Shown here one piece after another: positions 57,332 through 64,000 of a DNA stretch of 64,000 nt. The stretch lies in contig JAWWOO010000049.1 of the NCBI GenBank assembly GCA_033851545.1, positions 1 to 64,000 on the forward strand. Reading direction: 5' to 3'. Origin of the DNA: JAWWOL01 sp033851545 (GTDB taxonomy: Bacteria > Actinomycetota > Actinomycetes > JAWWOL01). A program made the position numbers and the translations under genes. The notes below the pieces were generated by a model. It was not told the DNA's origin, ran no database searches, and saw nothing but the letters and a program-made list of their open reading frames with translations. Positions within the stretch are counted from its first letter, which is position 1; each line of letters opens with the position of its first letter.

Positions 57332-57922
57332 TTAGCCGGACGGCGTGACCGCGGTTCCGGCGCAGAGCAGGACGAGCGCCGCGGCCAGCTCGTCGATCGG
57401 GAGCCGCACCGCCGCCGGTACGGCGAGCAGGGCGCTCGCCGGCATGTCGGGATAGTCCGCCGTGTCCGGGTCCTGCACCAGCGCGGACCCTCCGTTGCGG
57501 ACGATCGCGGCCAGGCCGAGCGTCCCGTCGTCGAGGCAGCCGGACAGGACGACGCCGATCGCCCGCGTACCGACACTCGTCGCCGCTGACAGGAACAGCC
57601 GGTCGATCGAGGGCCGGTGGTGGTCCTGCGGCGGGTGCTGGGTGAGCCGGACGGTTCGCTCGTGCAGCTCGAGGTGCCGGTTCGGCCGCCCGACATAGAG
57701 GGTGCCGGGGCTCAGCTGCTGGCCGTCCTCGGCGACGACGACCGCCAGGTCGGTGTGCCGGGCGAGGATCTGCGGCAGGACGCTCGGCCCGCCGGGCGCG
57801 AGGTGTAGCACGACGAGTACGGCCGCGGGCAGGTCCTTGGGCAGGCCGGACACGATCAGCTTGAGGGCCTCCACCCCGCCCGCGGACGCCCCCATGACGA
57901 TGACCGGGAAGTCGCCGCTCAC
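57332..57922 (-). CDS. Stand-alone CheB-type methylesterase
   Basis: A 196-residue CheB catalytic domain without a receiver. The nucleophile is Ser13 in MGASAGGVEAL and the base His40 in VVLHLAPGG. The acid probably lies in LSGCLDDGTLGLAAI (usual LSGxGxDG). Lack of a receiver means it is not controlled by phosphorylation in the standard way. The GTG overlaps the upstream heptad-repeat gene (GTGA); CheR-PAS follows after 48 nt. Confidence 0.85.
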   Translation of the reverse strand: MSGDFPVIVMGASAGGVEALKLIVSGLPKDLPAAVLVVLHLAPGGPSVLPQILARHTDLAVVVAEDGQQLSPGTLYVGRPNRHLELHERTVRLTQHPPQDHHRPSIDRLFLSAATSVGTRAIGVVLSGCLDDGTLGLAAIVRNGGSALVQDPDTADYPDMPASALLAVPAAVRLPIDELAAALVLLCAGTAVTPSG

Positions 57923-58377
57923 GGGTCCTCGTCGCCTGTCTCCGCCTGGCGGCTGAGCAGCATCTCGTGGGTGACGTCGACCCGCTGCTGCTCAGTGGCG
58001 TTGTCCTCGCTCTCGACCGAGAGCTGTCGGCGGGCAAGGGTTGCTCGCGACCGGCCGAGGGCGCGCTGGGCATGGTCCAGGCTCTGCTCGGACTCGAGCA
58101 GCCGGAGCCGTGACCCTCGGAGGGCGCCGTCCGCTGACAGGTCCACAGGGGCGTTGCGCTCGTGGTCGTTGGCCAGCCGTTCGCGCTCGTCGGCTGTCCG
58201 CTCGCGCTCGTCGGCCAGTCGGTCCCGCTCGTCGGCCAGTCGGTCCCGCTCGTCGGCGAGCCGGTCCCGCTCGTCGGCCAGCCGGTTGCGCTCGTCGGCG
58301 AGCTCGGCGCCGTGCGCCGGTGGATGCTCGACCGCGGTCATGCCTTCAGAGTAGGCCGATCGGCGCTGCTCATACAT
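57919..58377 (-). CDS. Heptad-repeat coiled-coil protein between antiporter and CheB
   Basis: A protein of 152 residues (ATG 58377) or 140 (ATG 58341); neither start has a good ribosome site, but the first overlaps the antiporter stop by 8 nt, implying coupling. Residues ~30-80 are six near-identical RLADERD heptads, highly charged and certain to be helical, followed by a second helical segment (RLRLLESEQSLDHAQRALGRSRATLARRQ). It may bridge or scaffold the CheB and CheR proteins. No family recognised. Confidence 0.65.
   Translation of the reverse strand: MYEQRRSAYSEGMTAVEHPPAHGAELADERNRLADERDRLADERDRLADERDRLADERERTADERERLANDHERNAPVDLSADGALRGSRLRLLESEQSLDHAQRALGRSRATLARRQLSVESEDNATEQQRVDVTHEMLLSRQAETGDEDP
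58184..58309. repeat. Six tandem 21-bp repeats encoding RLADERD heptads
   Basis: CGCTCG(T)CGG recurs at exactly 21-bp steps (58184, 58205, 58226, 58247, 58268, 58289) with a few substitutions between units. Confidence 0.85.
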
Positions 58378-60103
58378 CCTGGGAGGTGGGGTCGGAACCC
58401 CCAGCCTTGCGCCGCTCGGCCACTGCGGCGCGCCGGGCCTCGTCTGCGATGCGCCGGCGGCGGCCGTCCGGATCTCCACGGGTCGCCGCCAGATGCTCGA
58501 AGGTGTCGGCGATCCGGTCCTCGGTCAGTGCCACCTCCTGGGCCAACGACCGCAGCCTTTCCTTGGCGGCCTCGAGATCGGCGGCCGTGATGCCTGAGCG
58601 GGGTGCGCTGTCCATGGGCGGCGTTGTTCCCGCTTGCCGGCCCGACACACGGCCGTCAGAAGCGGCAAAGGCGACCGCCAGGTCCTCGGCCTCCGCACCG
58701 GCCACGACCAGCACGTCGTCCCCGGCGGCCAGCCGAGTGTCCTTGCGTACGGGGAGAAGTGCGCCGTCGCGGATCACGATGCCGACCCACAGCCCGTCGA
58801 GGTCTCCGACGGTGCGTCCGTCGACGACCGAGCCGGTTTCGACGGTGAACCGCTGTACGCCGTCGGGCTGGTCCTGCAGCCTGACTCCCAGGGACCACGG
58901 CTCGGGCTCTACGGCCCGCATCGGGATCTTCAGCCGCCCGGCGACGAAGGGGACCAGCCCACCCTGCACGACGACGGAGAACGCCACGACGATCACGACC
59001 ACGCCGTACAGCCGCTGTGGTTCTGGCACGGGCGCGGTCAGGAGATAGCTGCCGAGCAGGATCGGCACGGCGCCCTTGAGCCCTGCCCACAGGACGAAGC
59101 TGCGCTCCTTGCCGGAGAGACCCACTGCGGCGAGGCACAGCGTGATCGCCAGCGGCCTGATGACGAACGTGAGTGCCGCCGCCAGGACGAGGCCGGGCAC
59201 CAGGACGTTGCTGTGCCCGAGGGTCGGGAGATCGACGGTGAGGCCCAGCACGATGAACGCGACGATCTCGCCCAGGCTGGCGAGGGCGGAATGGAACCGT
59301 TCGACCTCCTTCTTGTACGGGGCCTGCGCGTCGCCCAGCAGGATGCCGGCGAGGAAGACGGCCAGGAAGCCCGAGCCGTGCAGGACACTGGCCAGGCCGA
59401 ACAGGGTCATCGCCCCGGCCAGCGTGCGCAACGGATAAAGGCCCTCGCTGGGCAGGCTCACCCGGCGCATGAAGGCGAGCAGCGCCTTGCCACCGAGGAT
59501 GCCGACCGCAGCGCCGACGAGCATCTGCAGGGCGAACTCGCCGGCAGTCTTGCCAAGAGCGCCGAGGCTGATCCCGCCGGCACCGAGAAGTCCTGCCATC
59601 AAAGCGATCCCGACCGGGTCGTTGGCGCCGGACTCGCCCTCGAGGATGGTGCCGGTGCGGCCCTGGACCTCACGCTTGCCGAGCACGGAGAACACGACCG
59701 CCGGGTCGGTCGGAGCGATTGCCGTACCAAGCAGCAGGGACACCCACCACGACCACCCGAACGCCTCGTGTGCGATCACTCCGGCCGCGACGGCGGTGAC
59801 AAAGGTGCCGGGGACGCCGGCGAGCAGGATCGGTGCCGCCGCGCCGCGTACCCTGCGCAGCCCGAGGTGCAGGCCCCCGTCGAACAGGATCACGACCAGC
59901 GCCACCGTGACCAGCCGCTGGACCGTCTGCTGGGGCAGGTGGTGCAGGCTCGGCGCGAACTCGGCGGTGACCGCTGCTGCCGCAAGGAACAGGGCCGGGG
60001 TCGGCAGGGTGAGCCGCTCGCTCAGCCGGTTGGAGAGTACGGCGGCCAGCCCGACGCCCGCGTAGGCGAGCACGATCCACCCGAAGGTCGTGGCGTCATG
60101 CAT
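58370..60103 (-). CDS. CPA1-type cation/proton antiporter with TrkA_C domain
   Basis: A 577-residue protein. About 390 residues form 12-13 TM helices with antiporter motifs ILFDGGLHLGLRRVR, LGTAIAPTDPAVVFSVLG and LEGESGANDPVGIALM (the ND pair binds cation/proton). A TrkA_C regulatory domain follows (TVETGSVVDGRTVGDLDGLWVGIVIRDG...VLVVAGAEAEDLAVAF), then a charged helical tail. It resembles K+/H+ antiporters of the NhaP2/CvrA type. First gene of the operon with the CheB/CheR proteins. Confidence 0.88.
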   Translation of the reverse strand: MHDATTFGWIVLAYAGVGLAAVLSNRLSERLTLPTPALFLAAAAVTAEFAPSLHHLPQQTVQRLVTVALVVILFDGGLHLGLRRVRGAAAPILLAGVPGTFVTAVAAGVIAHEAFGWSWWVSLLLGTAIAPTDPAVVFSVLGKREVQGRTGTILEGESGANDPVGIALMAGLLGAGGISLGALGKTAGEFALQMLVGAAVGILGGKALLAFMRRVSLPSEGLYPLRTLAGAMTLFGLASVLHGSGFLAVFLAGILLGDAQAPYKKEVERFHSALASLGEIVAFIVLGLTVDLPTLGHSNVLVPGLVLAAALTFVIRPLAITLCLAAVGLSGKERSFVLWAGLKGAVPILLGSYLLTAPVPEPQRLYGVVVIVVAFSVVVQGGLVPFVAGRLKIPMRAVEPEPWSLGVRLQDQPDGVQRFTVETGSVVDGRTVGDLDGLWVGIVIRDGALLPVRKDTRLAAGDDVLVVAGAEAEDLAVAFAASDGRVSGRQAGTTPPMDSAPRSGITAADLEAAKERLRSLAQEVALTEDRIADTFEHLAATRGDPDGRRRRIADEARRAAVAERRKAGGSDPTSQDV

Positions 60104-60212
60104 TGCTGGTCACCGCCCTGACGCTACCGGGGCGCCCGTCTATTGCGTGCCATTGTTGCCGCACGAGCTGGTCCAAGGGAACCGATTCGGGCGACGGCGG
60201 GTGATAGTAGGT

Positions 60213-60713
60213 GTGAGAGACCTTGCGGGGGCGGCCGACGCGCGGGAGTTCTATGCCGGCTGCTACCCCCGGCTGGTCGGCGTGATGACCCTGGCCGCCG
60301 GCTCTCGCGCCGACGCCGAGGAGCTCGTGCAGGAATCTTTCGTCCGGCTGCTGCCGCGCTGGTCCAAGATCAGCGGCTATCAGGACCCCGAGGCCTGGGT
60401 CCGCACGGTGGCGTTCAGGCTGTTGTCCAACCGGTCCCGCCGGGCTCGCAACGGGCTGGTTGCCCTGGCCCGCAGCGGTTCTCGCTCTCCCGACCCTGGG
60501 CCCGGGCCGGATGGCGTCGACGTCCGGCGGGCGCTGCAGTCCTTACCGCTGGGGCAGCGGCAGGTCGTCGTCCTGCACTACTTCGTCGACCTGTCGGTGG
60601 ACGCCGTCGCGCTTGAGCTCGGCATCGCCGCCGGCACGGTCAAGTCCCGGCTCGCCCGCGCCCGTGCCTCGCTGGCGCCCCTGCTCTCCGAGGATGTGAC
60701 CGACCATGCCTGA
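60213..60713 (+). CDS. ECF sigma factor
   Basis: A 166-residue sigma factor: region 2 AREFYAGCYPRLVGVMTLAAGSRADAEELVQESFVRLLPRWSK in parts, region 4 LPLGQRQVVVLHYFVDLSVDAVALELGIAAGTVKSRLARAR. GTG at 60213 or 60201 are both possible; no good ribosome site. It overlaps the next gene by 8 nt, which encodes its likely membrane partner. Confidence 0.85.
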   Translation: MRDLAGAADAREFYAGCYPRLVGVMTLAAGSRADAEELVQESFVRLLPRWSKISGYQDPEAWVRTVAFRLLSNRSRRARNGLVALARSGSRSPDPGPGPDGVDVRRALQSLPLGQRQVVVLHYFVDLSVDAVALELGIAAGTVKSRLARARASLAPLLSEDVTDHA

Positions 60714-61608
60714 CCTGTCCGAGCTGCTGGCCGCCGAGGTCCGCCGGATGGAGCCTCCGGTGGCGCCGGACTTCGACACCCTCGTCGTACGGGCCCGGCG
60801 GCGCAGGCGGCACCAGGTCGGCGTTGCGGTTCTTGGCGTTGTCGCTCTGGTAGCGGCCGCCGTTGTCGGGCCGTCGCTGGTCCGTTCCGACAACACCCGG
60901 GTCGCTCCCGGCTCCGTGACTCCTTCGGCGACAGCGTTGCCGGTCAGTCCGGAGGTCTATGCCCGGTTGCGCGAGCTGGCGCTGAGCATGGCCAAGGGCA
61001 ACGGAGATGCCTACCCCACTCAGATCGAGGCCGTCGCGGTGGCTGACGCCCAGGCCGCGGACGGCGTGATGAGTGACAGCCTCTCGTCAGGCGGCTCGGT
61101 CACGCCTGGGTACGTCGTCGAGGTCCGCGGCAGCTTCGTGTGCCGTACCTGCTCCACTCCCTTCGGCGGTATGCAGATCACGGGGACAGTGGTCGAGACG
61201 ACGGTGAGGGCGGGCACCTTCGCCCCGGTCGGGTTCGGGATGGGCAAGAGGTGGACCGACCTACAGAAGCTCGGGACGCCGTTCAGCCTCGCCACCCCGG
61301 CTACCGTGGCGCCCGTCGACGTACTCCCCGACATCCAGACACCCGCCCCCGGACTGTCGGTGGCCCCGAGCTCGGGCCCGGCGGCGCCGGACCCGAAGAC
61401 GTTGGCCGAGGCCGAGTCCCGCACGCGGCAGGCGACACTGAATCCGACCGCTGCGGCCATTGAGGTGGCGGCCAAGTCGACGGCCGGGCAGCTGCGGATC
61501 GCCGGTCTTGCCATCCCTGCCAAGGTCCAAGCCACCACGCAGATGTTGGTGGTGGTGGTCAATGGCAGCCCTATCCCGACGGCGTCGGCAGGGACGGCAA
61601 GCGGGTGA
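60706..61608 (+). pseudogene. Membrane-anchored sigma-factor partner, 5' part of a probable frameshifted gene
   Basis: A 300-residue ORF with a short cytoplasmic N-terminus (LLAAEVRRMEPPVAPDFDTLVVRARRRRR), TM (VGVAVLGVVALVAAAVVGPSLV, about 38-59) and an extracytoplasmic domain. The reading frame ends at TGA 61606, but the +2 frame running into the next ORF continues a sensible sequence upstream of its GTG (PDGVGRDGKRVTKFAIVF). The break lies roughly between 61545 and 61585. It may be a true pseudogene, a sequencing error, programmed shifting, or two coupled genes. Confidence 0.5.
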
Positions 61609-62042
61609 CCAAGTTCGCCATCGTGTTCAACACCGACGGCAGCGGCCTGGGGGCGCAGGCTGTCTACCACGGCGCCTTCGGGTTACCCGACGCGAAGCCG
61701 GCGCCGACGCCGGTCGCCAAGGTGGTCGACGGGAGCAAGCTCTCGAGCGGGGGCATCTCCGGTTGGGAGCCGGCGCCGTCCTCGGCACAAGCCTCCGCCA
61801 TCCCGGTTTCCCTCGCCGTTGCCGCCGCCCGGCCGCCGTCCCTGGCGAAGCCGCTCGCCGCCCTCGTCTACGTCACCACCGTCCACGTGACCCATCGGCT
61901 GGCCTGGATCATCCAGGCCGACTGCGTCCCGGTCGCCGCATCGACCCCGCTGGCGAACATGCACCCGAACGTCTTTCTCGAGACGCAGCAGGTGCTGGTC
62001 GACGCGACGACCGGCAAGGTGCTCGAGTCGGCCTCGTTCTGA
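61605..62042 (+). CDS. Probable 3' part of the frameshifted membrane-anchored protein
   Basis: A 145-residue ORF from a GTG overlapping the previous stop (GTGA). It has no signal peptide or TM. It starts VTKFAIVFNTDGSGLGAQAVYHGAFG, which reads like the interior of an extracytoplasmic domain, and contains TVHVTHRLAWIIQADCVPVA and ends TTGKVLESASF. If translated alone it would be cytoplasmic, which fits poorly with its beta-rich secreted-domain character. Confidence 0.5.
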   Translation: MTKFAIVFNTDGSGLGAQAVYHGAFGLPDAKPAPTPVAKVVDGSKLSSGGISGWEPAPSSAQASAIPVSLAVAAARPPSLAKPLAALVYVTTVHVTHRLAWIIQADCVPVAASTPLANMHPNVFLETQQVLVDATTGKVLESASF

Positions 62043-62206
62043 GCTCGCTGCAACGCCCGCTCGCGCACGCGCACGTGGTCTGCTCGTCGTTGCGGGGTTT
62101 CATTTGCCACGCGAGGGCTTTCCCGCATCGACTGCGGGATCGTGCACGTTCCCGTGGCCATCGTGTTCCACGCCCGTTGGGCGGGCCGCCCGTTGCTGAG
62201 CGGGAT

Positions 62207-62222
62207 GCACGCCCTGGCGTGC
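62207..62222. terminator. Possible terminator hairpin between convergent genes
   Basis: GCACGC and GCGTGC pair around CCTG. It is the clearest of several GC-rich stems in the 218-bp convergent gap (62043-62260), in which I see no gene. Confidence 0.35.
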
Positions 62223-62260
62223 AGGATCGTCAGCGCCAGTCGCATCGCGCGGCCTCGCTG

Positions 62261-63322
62261 TCAATCCCATCGCTGGCCGAGCTTGACCGGGAGGCCGGTG
62301 CGGGCCGACTCGTAGACCGCGAGGATGACCGCCAACGTCGTGGTGGCCTCGGGTACGCCGACCCGCGGCGGGCGGCCGTCGCGGACCGCCTCGACGAAGT
62401 CGCGGTACTGGGCCACGTGCGTCTGCGACACCAGCCCGGCGCCGCCCGCCACCACAGGGGCGGCCGGCAGGACCTCCGCGGCCTGGTTGCCAGTACCGAC
62501 GAGGCCGTAGTCCGAGCCGGCCTCCTCGCCCGCCGCGTGGAAGAACGCCAGCTGGTCGTTCTCGATGATCGCCGAACCGCGGTCGCCGTGGACCTGCAGC
62601 CGGGCCGAGATCCCCGGGTAGGCAGCGGTTGTCGCGTGGATCAGCCCCAGCGCACCACTCGCGAATCGCACGGTTGCGGCAGCGGTGTCCTCGACCTCGA
62701 TCCGCTCGTGGCTGAGGCGGGCCGTCGCCGCATAGACCTCGACCGGCTCGCCGAGCAGCCAGACCATCAGGTCGACGGTGTGGATGCCCTGGTTCATCAG
62801 GGCGCCGCCGCCGTCCAGCGCCCACGTGCCGCGCCACTCGCCGGAGTCGTAGTAGCCCTGGCTCCGCCACCACGCCAGGCTGGCAACGCCCGAGGTGATC
62901 CGGCCGAAAGCGCCTGAGGCTACGGCATTGTGGACAATCTCGCTGGCCGGGTCGAACCGGTGCTGACTGACCACCGCGACCGTACGCTGACCGTGTGCCT
63001 GCGCCTCGGCGACCCGGCGTGCTGCGGCCAGGGAGACGTCGAGTGGCTTCTCGACGATGACGTGCTTGCCCGCGTCCAGGGCGGCCACGACCAGGTCGGC
63101 GTGCGTCCCGCTCGGCGTGCAGATCGCGACCGCCTCGACGTCCTGCGCGGCCAGCGCCTCCGCGTACGAGGTGGTCCAGCGCTCGTGCACCTTCTCCGCC
63201 CGGTCAGCACTCTGGTCGACGGCGAGAACCACGGAGGCTTCCGGGCCGAGTGCGGCGATGGTGTCGGCGTGGATCTGGCCGATGACGCCGCACCCGACGA
63301 TGGCGATGCGCAACGGGTTCAT
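62261..63322 (-). CDS. Gfo/Idh/MocA-family oxidoreductase
   Basis: A 353-residue NAD(P)-dependent sugar or inositol dehydrogenase. The N-terminal Rossmann site is RIAIVGCGVIGQIHADTIAA; the catalytic Lys lies in VIVEKPLDVSLAAA; the C-terminal half has GGGALMNQGIHTVDLMVWLLG with the usual Asp-x-x-x-His-like proton relay (GIHTVD). The substrate is unknown. It overlaps the upstream isomerase-like gene by ATGA. Confidence 0.9.
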   Translation of the reverse strand: MNPLRIAIVGCGVIGQIHADTIAALGPEASVVLAVDQSADRAEKVHERWTTSYAEALAAQDVEAVAICTPSGTHADLVVAALDAGKHVIVEKPLDVSLAAARRVAEAQAHGQRTVAVVSQHRFDPASEIVHNAVASGAFGRITSGVASLAWWRSQGYYDSGEWRGTWALDGGGALMNQGIHTVDLMVWLLGEPVEVYAATARLSHERIEVEDTAAATVRFASGALGLIHATTAAYPGISARLQVHGDRGSAIIENDQLAFFHAAGEEAGSDYGLVGTGNQAAEVLPAAPVVAGGAGLVSQTHVAQYRDFVEAVRDGRPPRVGVPEATTTLAVILAVYESARTGLPVKLGQRWD

Positions 63323-64000
63323 CGGGAGGGGACTCCCGCCTCGGCGAGCACGCCGGTGAAGGCAGCATGTGCCCTGCGGAACAGCTCGGCGCCGCTGAAG
63401 CCGCCCAGGGCGCCGCCGAAGACCAGGTGCGGCTCGAGGGAGAAGAAGCCGTCGAAGCCGTCGTCGCGCAGAGCCGCAATCGTCTCGCGCAGCTGGCCGT
63501 CGCCCTCACCGGCCGGGGTCACCTCACCGGTCGCGAGCACGGCGTCCTTGACCTGCATGTACTCCAGGTAGGGGCGCAGCATCGCATAGCCCTCCGTGTA
63601 GGGCCGGAACCCGCACTGCACGAAGTTGGCCGAGTCCCAGGCGACGCGCAGCACCGGCGATCCCACCGACTGGACCAGGTCCAGGCAGCGCTGCGGTGAG
63701 TCGCCGTAGATGTCCTTCTCGTTCTCGTGCAGCAGCAACACACCACGCCCCTCGGCCCGCGCGGCCAGAGCCGACATCCGCCTCAGCACCTCGTCCCGGT
63801 GCACCGACGGGTCGTGACCCGCCGGCAGGAAGAACGAGAACAGCCGGATGTACGGCGCAGCCAGCGCTTCGGCCACCTGCAGGGCACGGTCGAACCTCAG
63901 CAGGTGGGCCTCGAAGTCGTCGCCGATGCCGATCTTGCCGATCGGTGACCCGATCGAGGACACCCGTAGGCCGTACTGCTCGAGGGTCTTCCGCGCCCGA
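63319..64000 (-). CDS. Sugar phosphate isomerase/epimerase (AP endonuclease 2-type TIM barrel), partial
   Basis: The C-terminal 226 residues of a xylose-isomerase-like TIM barrel; the frame stays open to the window edge (ARKTLEQYGLRVSSIGSPIG), so its start lies beyond 64000. Metal-binding positions are visible in LLLHENEKDIYGD (Glu), VAWDSANFVQCG (Asp) and FFSLEPHLVFGG (Glu). It pairs with the Gfo/Idh/MocA enzyme, a common couple in polyol or keto-sugar catabolism. Confidence 0.85.
   Translation of the reverse strand, partial: RARKTLEQYGLRVSSIGSPIGKIGIGDDFEAHLLRFDRALQVAEALAAPYIRLFSFFLPAGHDPSVHRDEVLRRMSALAARAEGRGVLLLHENEKDIYGDSPQRCLDLVQSVGSPVLRVAWDSANFVQCGFRPYTEGYAMLRPYLEYMQVKDAVLATGEVTPAGEGDGQLRETIAALRDDGFDGFFSLEPHLVFGGALGGFSGAELFRRAHAAFTGVLAEAGVPSR

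Noticed and set aside
1..64000. tRNA, rRNA, CRISPR, insertion sequence, prophage or attachment sites
   Set aside because: I found no cloverleaf, regularly spaced repeat-spacer array, transposase, integrase or tRNA-adjacent direct repeat. All tandem repeats seen are within coding regions.
1..64000. Frequent GTACGG/CCGTAC words throughout the window
   Set aside because: They appear in many genes in both frames and strands and may be a genome-wide word bias or codon-pair effect; without counting against background I cannot call it a signal.

Overview
The window is chromosomal DNA from a high-GC Gram-positive bacterium of the Actinomycetota. The evidence is the strong G/C third-position bias, frequent GTG starts, GTGA/ATGA gene overlaps, a mycothiol-dependent (maleylpyruvate isomerase-type) enzyme, a DUF6458 membrane protein, a FadE5-type acyl-CoA dehydrogenase and actinobacterial cysteine leader peptides. 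The genus cannot be fixed from the sequence alone. I saw no rRNA, tRNA, CRISPR array, transposase or integrase.

Layout. 1-9.5 kb: an MFS efflux pump with a palindromic operator, an Excalibur-domain secreted protein, two tandem secreted beta-propeller-like paralogues, a MarR regulator, and a SigE-type sigma factor coupled to a membrane-anchored partner. 9.5-12 kb: a compact minus-strand cassette of less GC-rich DNA (TIGR04255 protein, HTH protein, and an unrecognised protein with a TQTCDL motif), which looks like an accessory and possibly defensive module. 12.1-15.8 kb: a fused TrpE-TrpG anthranilate synthase translationally coupled to a second TrpE. 15.8-23.2 kb: mixed housekeeping and envelope genes (Ala/Lys/Pro-rich anchored protein, nucleoside phosphorylase, ACAD-like flavoprotein, thioesterase, pilin-like protein, GlsB-type protein, GNAT, thioredoxin-NHL protein). 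23.2-28.7 kb: a five-gene catabolic operon (aldo/keto reductase, DUF2090 aldolase, class III aminotransferase, mycothiol-type enzyme, flavin disulfide reductase). 29.5-31.8 kb: the DNA alkylation repair pair Ogt and Ada-AlkA. 32-37.7 kb: a hairpin and small ORF leading into a triple-GAF histidine kinase, then FadE5 with twin upstream repeats, and a secreted anchored protein.

37.8-54.6 kb is a sulfur-scavenging island, the most coherent system in the window. Two operons diverge from 41.8 kb. The leftward one carries a cupin, an ACAD-like monooxygenase, an SsuD-like LLM monooxygenase, an alpha/beta hydrolase and a flavin reductase. The rightward one carries a complete five-component peptide/nickel-type ABC importer and a second LLM monooxygenase. 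Each operon begins with a tiny, apparently leaderless ORF encoding a Cys-containing leader peptide of the actinobacterial (R/H/C)xDLxR type, so both are probably controlled by cysteine-dependent attenuation. Their two -35 boxes form one inverted repeat. A third LLM monooxygenase with an FMN reductase, a complete sulfate importer (cysP-T-W-A type) and a cysteine-free Rrf2 regulator (CymR-like) follow. A GTTTGACAAA motif recurs at the central divergent promoter and at the sulfate-importer promoter.

54.6-64 kb: a MerR regulator, then an operon coupling a CPA1 cation/proton antiporter to a heptad-repeat protein, a stand-alone CheB methylesterase and a CheR-coiled-coil-PAS protein, with no chemoreceptor or CheA in view. 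Next come an ECF sigma factor and a membrane-anchored partner that appears to be broken by a frameshift. The window closes with a Gfo/Idh/MocA dehydrogenase and a TIM-barrel sugar isomerase cut by the window end.
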